In this document: positions 32,680-40,451 of the stretch, piece after piece
Layout of the letters: every line of letters begins with the position of its first letter
Position numbering within the stretch: position 1 is the first letter of the stretch
Assembly (NCBI GenBank): GCA_041446545.1
Contig: JBGOEJ010000015.1
Location: forward strand, 27,776 to 91,775
Direction of reading: 5' to 3'
Length of the DNA stretch: 64,000 bases
From: Fervidibacter canadensis
GTDB lineage: Bacteria > Armatimonadota > Fervidibacteria > Fervidibacterales > Fervidibacteraceae
The notes under the pieces: generated by a model
Databases searched by the model: none
What the model was told of the DNA's origin: nothing
The model's input: only the letters and a program-made list of their open reading frames with translations
Made by a program: the position numbers and the translations under genes

Positions 32680-35600
32680 ATGGCGGAAACGATGTTGGAA
32701 AAAGCCCTCGCTTTGGGCATGACGGAGGAGGAATTTCGGCAAGTCTGCGCCATTTTAGGGCGGGAGCCGACGGACACGGAACTGGCGATGTTTAGCGTGG
32801 AGTGGAGCGAGCATTGCGGCTACGGGCGCTCCCGCCAGTGGCTTAAGTTGCTGCCCCGCAATATCGGCAAATTCCGCACTGCTTTCGGCGGTGATGCAGG
32901 TGGGATTGAAGTCAAGCCGGGTTTGTGGGTGCTGTTCAAGATGGAAAGCCACAACCATCCGTCCCAAATTGAGCCCAAAAGCGGGGCGGCGACGGGCATC
33001 GGTGGCATCGTCCGAGACATCTTAGCGATGGGTGCACGACCCATCGCCCTCGTGGACACCCTCCGCTTTGCCGACCCTTCTGACCCAAAAGCCCGCTACA
33101 TCTTCACGGGCGTCGTGGACGGCATCAGTTGGTATGGCAATTGCTTAGCCCCTGACGAAATCTTGTTCGTCAGAGAAAACGGTCAGGTCAAGATTGTCAG
33201 CATTGGTGATTTTTGCGAGGCTGTTTTAAGAGGGCAACTCAATGGCAGGAAGGTTGAGGTCCTTTCTCTTGACCCCAAAACCTCCCAACCATGTTGGGTT
33301 CGTGTTTTAAGGGTGTTCAAGAGGAAATCTGACCGCTTGCTGGAAATTCGCACAAGCATGGGCAGACGGATAAAAGTGACCCCAGATCACCCTTGCTTGG
33401 TAATGAAGGAAGAAGGAAGTTGGGTGATAAAAAGTGCCAAGCACCTTCGTCTTGGAGACCGCTTGCCTGTAATTGGTTGTTTGCCCGTTGATCCAAACGC
33501 CCCTAAATCCTTAGACTTGATTGCATTATTCAGGGCTATGCGTGATGACATTTTTGTGCAAACAAGCATCCCTCCCCAAAAGATCGCAAGGGCAAGACAA
33601 ATCCTTCGCGCCCTCGTCCCTTCAGCACAAAAGCGCTTCTCATATCTAAAGCGTGGACACTTCCCTCTAAGCGTTTACCTGCTCCTTGAAAAAGAACTGG
33701 CTCTTCCAAGAGACAAAGCAAGGCTCTACCTAAGAAGCGGAAAAGCCAATTGCGTCCCTGCCGTAATCCCAATTGATGAAGAATTTGCCCGGCTTGTGGG
33801 TTACTATCTCTCTGGAGGGTGCTGTTCCCGGCACGGAACGACATATCGGCTAATCTGGGTGTTCAACAAAGGTGAGCAAGAGTATGTGAGAGACCTGTGC
33901 AATATCTTGCGCCGCTTAGGAATTCGGTTCAAGGTGAACCATGACAACGCCACAACAAAAGTGGTTTTGTCATCTTGGTTTCTGGGGATACTCTTCAAGG
34001 AAGTGTTGAAATGTGGTGAGAAAGCCGAAAACAAAAGCGTGCCTGAGGTTCTCATGCGCCATAGCCCTAAACTTCGCCGCCAAGTCCTTATCGGTCTTTT
34101 CCGAGGTGACGGGTCAGTTACTACCTACACACATCAAAAGGGTAGCCCCGTAAAAATCTCGTTTGCAACAGCAAGCCGAAAATTGTTTGAGCAAGTGATT
34201 TTGCTCCTGCAGGATATCGGCATTACGCCTTACTGCTACAGAAAAGACGGGGGAGAGGCAGTCATATGTGGAAGGCGACATCGGACTCTTCCTGTGCACT
34301 TCGTGGAAATTCGCGCCCTCAGAGATGTCCAGAAAATGAAGCAATGGTTTTCCCGCCACATTAATTGGCGGATTCTGGAAAGCCTCGGCAGATATACTGC
34401 GCCTCAGCGTAGTTACCCCCGTTACAAATGGCACAACGGTTTTTCAACCGTCACAGTTGCTGACATTAGGGAGATACCTGGAAGCACTGTTTACGATCTT
34501 GAGGTTGAAAACACCCATCTCTTCGTCACCAGTGGCGGTCTCATTACCCACAATTGCATCGGCATCCCGACTGTTGCGGGTGAAGTCGGTTTCAATGACT
34601 GCTACAAGACCAATTGCCTTGTCGGCGTGATGTGCATCGGCATCGCATGGGAGCATGAACTGATGACGAGCGCAGCGAAGGGCGGGGGCAATGCGGTCGT
34701 CTATGTCGGCAATGCGACAGGACGGGACGGCATCGGCGGTTGTTCAGTTTTGGCGAGCCAAGAGATGCGCGAAGCATTGGAAATGCGACCGACGGTGCAA
34801 CTGGGTGACCCCTTCGCTGAAAAATGCCTGATTGAAGCCTGCTTGGAAGCCTTCAAGACGGGCGCCGTCGTTGCCGTCAAGGATATGGGCGCAGCAGGGT
34901 TAACTTGCACGACCGTAGAGATGGCGGCGGCAGGCGATGTCGGCATGGTCGTGGACATCTCCCTTGTGCCCAAGCGTGAACCCGACATGCAGGCTTGGGA
35001 GGTGATGATGAGCGAAAGTCAAGAGCGCATGTTGCTCATCGTGGAGCGGGGGCGAGAGTGGGAAGTCAAGCAAATTTTTGACAAGTGGGGCTTGCATTGC
35101 GTCGTCATCGGGCGAGTGACGGACGATGGCATCGTCCGCATTTATGACCGAGGGAAGCACGGGACAAGGGACACGGGACAGGTTGAGTTGGTCGCTGAAA
35201 CTCCCGCCAAAGCCATCGCCGAAGCGCCCATCAAAAACTTGCCGATGCGAAAACCCGATTACCTTGAACGGGTGCGGGCTTTTGATTTCTCCCAACTGCC
35301 CGAACCCGATGATTACGGCGAAGCCTTGCTGCACTTGCTTTCGTCGCCCAACATCGCCAGCAAGGCGTGGGTTTACGAGCAGTATGACCACATGGTGCAA
35401 ATCAACACTGTCGTTCTGCCCGGTGCTGCCGATGCGGCGGTTTTGCGGTTGAAGGATTGGGATGAACGGTTGGGCATTGCCGTGACAGCGGATTGCAACT
35501 CCCTCTATTGCTACCTTGACCCTTATCGCGGGGCGCAATTGGCGGTCGCCGAGGCTGCCCGCAACCTCAGTTGCGTCGGTGCCGAGCCAGCAGGGGTGAC

Positions 35601-36354
35601 CGATTGCTTGTGCTTCGGCAATCCCGACAAGCCCGACCGTTACTGGCAATTTGTGGAATGTGTCAAGGGCATCGCTGACGCTTGCCAAAAGTTGAACCTG
35701 CCCGTCGTCAGCGGGAATGTCAGTTTCTACAACGAGAGCGAAAGGAGCGTCATTCACCCGTCACCGCTTATCGGGATGGTCGGCGTTTTGGACGATGTGA
35801 GCCGCCATGCGACGATGGCGTTCAAAGATGAAGGCGATGTCATCGTGCTGCTGGGTTTCTGCCGTGATGAGTTGGGCGGCAGCGAGTATTTGCGGTGGCG
35901 GTTCGGGTTGGAAGTCGGGGAACCGCCATCGTTGGACTGGCGATTGGAAAGGGTGGTGCAAAAAGTTTGTCGGGAAGGCGTTCGGCAAGGATTGATCAAA
36001 TCTGCCCACGATTGCAGTGAAGGTGGGTTGGCGGTTTGTTTGGCGGAATGTTGCATCGCAGGGGACATCGGAGCGCAAATTGTCATGCCGGAAGGGGCGT
36101 GGCAATCATCGCTGCAACGCCTTTCGGCGTTGTTGTTTGGCGAGACGGCGTCTCGCATCGTCGTCACTGTCTCGCCGAGTCATTGGGAAGGGTTAATGAC
36201 CCTCGCAAAAGGGCATAATTGCCCTGCCTTCGTTTTGGGGAAAGTGAAAGGCACAAAGTTGTCCCTTGAGGTGGCGGGACGACAACTGTTTTCGTTGTCG
36301 GTAGGGGAGATGGCGAGGGTTTGGAGAGACGGGTTGCGGCGATGGGTGAGTTGA
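32680..36354 (+). CDS. purL: Phosphoribosylformylglycinamidine synthase subunit PurL, interrupted by an intein
   Basis: 1224 residues including a 471-residue intein (33142-34554); the spliced protein would be about 753 residues, normal for PurL. The start at 32680 has GGGAAAGGG 10 bases upstream. Extein landmarks are EWSEHCGYGRSR, FKMESHNHPSQIEP and GVVDGISWYGN, then, after the intein, CIGIPTVAGEV. These are consecutive parts of the conserved ATP-binding region, so splicing is needed for activity. PurL converts FGAR to FGAM with ammonia from glutamine. NYN and purC genes follow. No purQ or purS is in the window. Confidence 0.93.
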   Translation: MAETMLEKALALGMTEEEFRQVCAILGREPTDTELAMFSVEWSEHCGYGRSRQWLKLLPRNIGKFRTAFGGDAGGIEVKPGLWVLFKMESHNHPSQIEPKSGAATGIGGIVRDILAMGARPIALVDTLRFADPSDPKARYIFTGVVDGISWYGNCLAPDEILFVRENGQVKIVSIGDFCEAVLRGQLNGRKVEVLSLDPKTSQPCWVRVLRVFKRKSDRLLEIRTSMGRRIKVTPDHPCLVMKEEGSWVIKSAKHLRLGDRLPVIGCLPVDPNAPKSLDLIALFRAMRDDIFVQTSIPPQKIARARQILRALVPSAQKRFSYLKRGHFPLSVYLLLEKELALPRDKARLYLRSGKANCVPAVIPIDEEFARLVGYYLSGGCCSRHGTTYRLIWVFNKGEQEYVRDLCNILRRLGIRFKVNHDNATTKVVLSSWFLGILFKEVLKCGEKAENKSVPEVLMRHSPKLRRQVLIGLFRGDGSVTTYTHQKGSPVKISFATASRKLFEQVILLLQDIGITPYCYRKDGGEAVICGRRHRTLPVHFVEIRALRDVQKMKQWFSRHINWRILESLGRYTAPQRSYPRYKWHNGFSTVTVADIREIPGSTVYDLEVENTHLFVTSGGLITHNCIGIPTVAGEVGFNDCYKTNCLVGVMCIGIAWEHELMTSAAKGGGNAVVYVGNATGRDGIGGCSVLASQEMREALEMRPTVQLGDPFAEKCLIEACLEAFKTGAVVAVKDMGAAGLTCTTVEMAAAGDVGMVVDISLVPKREPDMQAWEVMMSESQERMLLIVERGREWEVKQIFDKWGLHCVVIGRVTDDGIVRIYDRGKHGTRDTGQVELVAETPAKAIAEAPIKNLPMRKPDYLERVRAFDFSQLPEPDDYGEALLHLLSSPNIASKAWVYEQYDHMVQINTVVLPGAADAAVLRLKDWDERLGIAVTADCNSLYCYLDPYRGAQLAVAEAARNLSCVGAEPAGVTDCLCFGNPDKPDRYWQFVECVKGIADACQKLNLPVVSGNVSFYNESERSVIHPSPLIGMVGVLDDVSRHATMAFKDEGDVIVLLGFCRDELGGSEYLRWRFGLEVGEPPSLDWRLERVVQKVCREGVRQGLIKSAHDCSEGGLAVCLAECCIAGDIGAQIVMPEGAWQSSLQRLSALLFGETASRIVVTVSPSHWEGLMTLAKGHNCPAFVLGKVKGTKLSLEVAGRQLFSLSVGEMARVWRDGLRRWVS
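33142..34554 (+). other. Intein in PurL with LAGLIDADG endonuclease domain
   Basis: 471 residues inserted between Gly-Asn and Cys of the conserved GNCxGxPTVxGE motif. Splicing residues are intact: Cys1 (CLAPDEILFV), block B TPDHPCLV with Thr and His, block F VYDLEVENTHLFV, the terminal GGLITHN with the His-Asn pair, and Cys as the +1 extein residue. The endonuclease has two LAGLIDADG helices about 98 residues apart. The second is intact (LIGLFRGDGS, Asp323), but the first reads GYYLSGGC with Gly225 where Glu or Asp is expected. Splicing is probably active and homing activity probably lost. Codon use is visibly more A/T-rich than in the exteins, which suggests acquisition. Confidence 0.93.
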
Positions 36355-36426
36355 TGGGGGCGCTAAAATTGAGTTGGTCTTTTGGAAGGCTGTCCGTTGA
36401 CCGAACCTTTGAGGAGGTGTTTCGGG

Positions 36427-37041
36427 ATGCGTCTTTCGCCTTGGCGAAGCGAAGGGGGAGAGACACAACCGACTTTGGAAGAAGAACGGGCAGAACGGAT
36501 GCGCCAAAACTGGAACTTGCCGATGAATGAGTTTGTGCCCAAGCCGCCTCAGCACCTTTGGCGTGTCGGCGTCTTCGTGGATGTGCAAAACCTTTACATG
36601 TGCGTTAAGTCCGTCTTTGGGCACTCCAAAATCAACTACCGAGCCTTGCGGGATTTCCTGACCCGTGATGGGGCATTGGTGAAGATGGTCGCTTTCACCT
36701 GCTACGACCCTGAAAACCGTTCGCAAGTAGATTTCATGCACGCCTTAGCCCTAATGGGTTACCGCGTCGTCGCTAAGCCGCTGAAACGCATGCCTGATGG
36801 CAACATCAAAGCCAGCATGGACATGGAGATGGCGCTGGAGATTTTAACCTCTGCGCCTTACTTTGACGAGTTGATTTTGGTGACGGGGGACGGCGATTTC
36901 GCTCCCTTGGTGGACTACCTCGCCCGAATGGGCAAAATCATCAAAGTCATCGGTCCTGACCGCCTCACTTCACCCGACCTCATCCGCGCTTGTGACCAGT
37001 TCATCAACCTCACCCAGATTGAGGGCATTTTCATGGAGTGA
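36427..37041 (+). CDS. NYN-domain (LabA/DUF88-like) putative ribonuclease
   Basis: 204 residues from the ATG at 36427, preceded by GAGGAGGTG. A NYN/PIN-like domain spans about residues 45-200: VGVFVDVQNLYM provides the first acidic residue, KASMDMEMALEI the middle acidic pair, and LVTGDGDFAPLVDYL the last two Asp. The acidic set is complete, so it may cut RNA with a divalent metal. It lies between purL and purC with tight spacing, so it is co-expressed with purine genes. Confidence 0.82.
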   Translation: MRLSPWRSEGGETQPTLEEERAERMRQNWNLPMNEFVPKPPQHLWRVGVFVDVQNLYMCVKSVFGHSKINYRALRDFLTRDGALVKMVAFTCYDPENRSQVDFMHALALMGYRVVAKPLKRMPDGNIKASMDMEMALEILTSAPYFDELILVTGDGDFAPLVDYLARMGKIIKVIGPDRLTSPDLIRACDQFINLTQIEGIFME

Positions 37042-37061
37042 CAGCAAAGGACGGGGAAGCG

Positions 37062-37967
37062 ATGGTCGTCTGGCAAACCGATTTGCGAGGCGAAGGTGTC
37101 CGTTTGTTCAAGAGGGGTAAAGTGCGGGACATCTACGAAGTGGATGGTCAGTTGCTCCTCGTCGCCACCGACCGCATTAGCGCCTTTGATGTCGTCTTGC
37201 CGACGCCCATCCCTGACAAGGGGCGCATCCTCACCCAACTGTCCGTCTTTTGGTTTGAACGAACCCGCCGACTAACGCCCAATCATTTGCTCAGCGCCCA
37301 ACTTTCCGATTTGCCTGACCCCTTGCGCCCTTACGCCGACTTGTTGCGTGAACGGTTCATGCTGGTGCGCAAAGCGAAAGTCATCCCTATTGAGTGCGTC
37401 GTTCGGGGTTATTTGTATGGTTCGGCGTGGCGGGAATATCAAGCCACAGGGCAAGTGTGTGGCATCCCTTTGCCTTCGGGTTTGCGCTTGGCGGATCGGT
37501 TACCTGAACCTCTCTTTACGCCCGCCACGAAGGCGGAAGTCGGGCACGACGAAAACATCCCTTTCCGCAAGGTCGTGGACATGGTGGGGCGAGAGTTGGC
37601 GGAGCGATTGAGGGAATTGAGCCTACACCTTTATCGCTTTGCTGCCGACCATGCCGAACGGTGCGGGTTGATCTTGGCAGACACGAAGTTTGAGTTTGGG
37701 CTGACAGACGACGGTCAACTGATTTTGGTGGATGAATTGCTGACCCCTGACAGTTCCCGTTTTTGGGATGCCGCTACCTACGCCCCCGGCAAACCGCAGG
37801 ACAACTTTGACAAACAATTCATCCGCGATTACTTGGAGCGCATCGGTTGGAACAAAGAACCACCCGCTCCCTCATTGCCTCCCGACATCGTGGAAAAAAC
37901 CCGCCAGCGTTATTGGGAAGCCTTTCGGCGACTCACAGGTGATAGAGGCGTCCTTCGTTGCGACTGA
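37062..37967 (+). CDS. purC: Phosphoribosylaminoimidazole-succinocarboxamide synthase
   Basis: 301 residues, the longer PurC form. The ATG at 37062 has GGGGAAG just upstream; a GTG at 37038 overlapping the NYN stop is an alternative. SAICAR synthetase motifs are clear: FKRGKVRDIYEVDG, ATDRISAFDVVLP, VECVVRGYLYGSAW-type and ILADTKFEFG, then DELLTPDSSRFW. It ligates aspartate to CAIR with ATP in purine synthesis. It belongs to the purL-NYN-purC group. Confidence 0.95.
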   Translation: MVVWQTDLRGEGVRLFKRGKVRDIYEVDGQLLLVATDRISAFDVVLPTPIPDKGRILTQLSVFWFERTRRLTPNHLLSAQLSDLPDPLRPYADLLRERFMLVRKAKVIPIECVVRGYLYGSAWREYQATGQVCGIPLPSGLRLADRLPEPLFTPATKAEVGHDENIPFRKVVDMVGRELAERLRELSLHLYRFAADHAERCGLILADTKFEFGLTDDGQLILVDELLTPDSSRFWDAATYAPGKPQDNFDKQFIRDYLERIGWNKEPPAPSLPPDIVEKTRQRYWEAFRRLTGDRGVLRCD

Positions 37968-37994
37968 CAACCGCTCCGATTTGGGTGATGCAAG

Positions 37995-39200
37995 GTGAAA
38001 AGTCTTTTGCTGCTTTTGGACGGCGCTGCCGATGAACCCGTTGAAGCGTTGGGCAACCGAACTCCTTTGGAAGCCGCCGACTTAGTGCTTTTGCACCGCT
38101 TGGCAAAGCAGGGAACAGTCGGCTGGACAAGGACGGTCTTGGACGGATTGCCTGTTTACCCTGAAGTGGCGGCATTAGAGGTGTTGGGTTACGATAGCCC
38201 GTTGTTTTACACGGGACGGGGCGCTTTTCGGGCGCTGGGAGCAGACATCCCATTGGGAAGCAGGGATGTCGCCTTTACCTGCGCCTTTTTGGCGACGGAT
38301 GGCGAGCGCATCACAGCGACGGACTTGGACTTGACTTTGGACGAAGCAAAAAGTTTGTTGCAAATGTTGCAAGAACAGTTGGGCGATCGCCGTTGGCATT
38401 TCATCCCTTTGCGTGCCCGACGCCACCTCGTCCTTTGGTCGGAAGGTGTCAGTGCTTTGCTTTGTCCACCGCCCGACGAGTTGGAAGGTAAGCCTTTCGC
38501 CGCCCATCTGCCTCAAGGGGATCGGGAGCAAGAAGTTCGGCGACTGATTTACGATGCTTTAGAACTGCTGGAACGGCATGAAATCAACCGCCGTCGTTTG
38601 GACGAAGGCAAACCACCTGCCAATTTGCTTTGGCTTTACGAGCCGGGCACCTTGCCTCGCCTGCCTTCCTTTCGCTTGGTCGCAGGGATGATTCGTGCCG
38701 ATGGCATCACTGACCATATCCCGATGCGGGGTTTGTTCATCGCTGCGGGCATCCGTCCCCATCGTCCGCCGACAATTTCGCTGGAAAACCTTCGGGCGGA
38801 TTACGAACGGTTGGTGTCTTTTGTGGTGGATTTGCTGAGGGAGACGGATGTGTTAGTCGTGCACCTTCGGGAAGCCGACAAGGCGGCGCATCAACGAGAC
38901 CCAGAATTGAAGGTGTTTGCCTTGCGACATTTGACGGAGGTGTTTTTGCCACCCGTCCTGCAAGCGTTGGAACGGTCGGAAGACAGTCGGTTGCTCCTCC
39001 TTTGCACTCATCGCACTTCTTCGGTAACGGGCAAGCATCTTGCGGGAGAAGTGCCTTTTTTGATGCTGCCTCGTCGCGCCCGTTCCCTTGCCGACGAGTT
39101 CCATGAGCGAGCGGCACAAGAGGTCGGGGCAAAAATCGCACGGGCTGCCGAGTTAGCCGCTTGGTTGATGGACATCCCAACTCCCATTCGCTTTCGCTGA
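37995..39200 (+). CDS. ApgM-type phosphoglycerate mutase homologue, catalytically degenerate
   Basis: 401 residues from a GTG start, collinear with archaeal-type cofactor-independent phosphoglycerate mutase (LDGAADEP; LEVLGYDSPLFYTGRGAF; NLLWLYEPG). Key residues are lost. The nucleophile motif GSD before the LGYD segment is YPE here, putting Pro56 in place of Ser. The metal-binding D-H-S-T-P near the C-terminus is T-H-R-T-S, and the final H-S is H-L. The first Asp (LDG) and the PELK segment remain. The frame is intact over 1.2 kb, so it is conserved for something other than normal mutase chemistry, or it is a recent loss. The GTG is preceded by GCAAGG. Confidence 0.75.
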   Translation: MKSLLLLLDGAADEPVEALGNRTPLEAADLVLLHRLAKQGTVGWTRTVLDGLPVYPEVAALEVLGYDSPLFYTGRGAFRALGADIPLGSRDVAFTCAFLATDGERITATDLDLTLDEAKSLLQMLQEQLGDRRWHFIPLRARRHLVLWSEGVSALLCPPPDELEGKPFAAHLPQGDREQEVRRLIYDALELLERHEINRRRLDEGKPPANLLWLYEPGTLPRLPSFRLVAGMIRADGITDHIPMRGLFIAAGIRPHRPPTISLENLRADYERLVSFVVDLLRETDVLVVHLREADKAAHQRDPELKVFALRHLTEVFLPPVLQALERSEDSRLLLLCTHRTSSVTGKHLAGEVPFLMLPRRARSLADEFHERAAQEVGAKIARAAELAAWLMDIPTPIRFR

Positions 39201-39220
39201 AAGGTCGGGGCGATGAAAGA

Positions 39221-40378
39221 ATGCCTGTCTGGACGACGAGAGAACCGATGGTCAGCGTCGTCGTGGAGGGGCTTTCGGATTGGGATTACATCGCTGCCCC
39301 AGAGGCTCTCACCCATAAGGTGCGGGTAGCGATAGAGCAATTTGATTTGCTTCGGGCGGGCGAAACGATTGTCGTCGGCGTTTCGGGCGGTCCTGATTCC
39401 TTGACGCTGTTGCATGTGCTTTGGCGATTGCAGAAAGAGTTTGATTGGCAACTTATCGCCGCCCATTTGAACCACGCTTTGCGGGGCGCAGACGCCGATG
39501 CGGACGAAGCCTTCGTTCGGTCGGTGTGCGAAAGGTGGGGCATTTTGTGTGCGACAAAGCGAGAAGATGTGCGGAAATTGGCACGGACGGAGAAGTTGTC
39601 AGTGGCGCAAGCGGGTCGGCGGGCGCGCTACCGCTTCTTCGCCGAGGTGGCTCAGGAGTATGGGGCGGCAACGATTGCCTTAGGGCACACCGCCAGCGAT
39701 GTCATAGAGACGGTGTTGCTGAATTTATTGCGCGGGACAGGATGGGAAGGGCTACAAGGCATCCCGCCCAAAACGCCCTTGACTTTGCCCGATGCCGATG
39801 GACGGTGGCTGACAACGGGTCTTTGGTTGGTTCGCCCGCTGATTTTGTGTTGGCGGGCGGAGACGGAAGCCTATGCCCGCGTCTATCGCCTTCAACCGAG
39901 GACGGACACCAGCAACTTTGACTTGAAAGCGCCTCGCAATTGGATTCGTTGGCGATTGCTCCCGATGCTTCGGGAGCGTTTTGGGCAAGTGGAAGGGGCG
40001 TTGTGGCGGTTGAGGGAACTGGCGCGGGAGCAGCGAGAGTTTTTGACGGCGTTGGCGGAAGAATGGCTCAAAAAGCATGGGCAAAGGAAGTGGGGCGAAG
40101 GAAAGGTAGACGCCATTACCGTGCCTCGCGATGCTTTCCTTTCCTTGCCCAAAGCCTTGCAGCGCCAAGTCTTTCGGCAGATGGTGGAAACCCTTGTCGG
40201 CGTCCTCAATGAGGTGACCTTTGAGCATACCGAACAAGCCCTTTATCTCATCGCCCATCATGACGACCATGCGATGCTGAACTTGCCCCATCGCCTCCTC
40301 CTTTGGCTGGAGGGGGGCATGATTTGGCTGGGGATGATGCCCCCTGACTTCTTCTCCTCCCGCAAGGGAGCGTCCTAA
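39221..40378 (+). CDS. tilS: tRNA(Ile)-lysidine synthase
   Basis: 385 residues from ATG 39221; ATG 39248 is also possible. The PP-loop SGGPDSLTLLHVL is intact, as are LNHALRGADADADEAFV and the ALGHTASDVIETVLLNLLRGTGWEGL segment. The C-terminal half carries a TilS-like helical region (EREFLTALAEEWL-type, LPKALQRQVFRQMVE). It adds lysine to C34 of the tRNA that reads AUA and is normally essential. Next is ftsH, the usual neighbour in many bacteria. Confidence 0.93.
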   Translation: MPVWTTREPMVSVVVEGLSDWDYIAAPEALTHKVRVAIEQFDLLRAGETIVVGVSGGPDSLTLLHVLWRLQKEFDWQLIAAHLNHALRGADADADEAFVRSVCERWGILCATKREDVRKLARTEKLSVAQAGRRARYRFFAEVAQEYGAATIALGHTASDVIETVLLNLLRGTGWEGLQGIPPKTPLTLPDADGRWLTTGLWLVRPLILCWRAETEAYARVYRLQPRTDTSNFDLKAPRNWIRWRLLPMLRERFGQVEGALWRLRELAREQREFLTALAEEWLKKHGQRKWGEGKVDAITVPRDAFLSLPKALQRQVFRQMVETLVGVLNEVTFEHTEQALYLIAHHDDHAMLNLPHRLLLWLEGGMIWLGMMPPDFFSSRKGAS

Positions 40379-40397
40379 ACTTAAGGGAGGCAGTGGT

Positions 40398-40451
40398 TTG
40401 CAAGAGCGTGGGCAGGTTCGGGAACTTACCATCTTCATGCCGAAGGAGTGA
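40398..40451 (+). CDS. Possible 17-codon leader peptide before ftsH
   Basis: TTG at 40398 is preceded by AAGGGAGG with good spacing (about 8 bases). It opens a 17-codon frame (MQERGQVRELTIFMPKE) whose TGA overlaps the GTG at 40448 (GTGA). The same coupling pattern is seen between real genes throughout the window. It may serve to load ribosomes for ftsH, or it may be chance. Confidence 0.3.
   Translation: MQERGQVRELTIFMPKE

Noticed and set aside
36353..36529. Possible 58-codon gene starting in the purL stop
   Set aside because: Overlaps the well-supported NYN gene by about 100 bases and has no Shine-Dalgarno.
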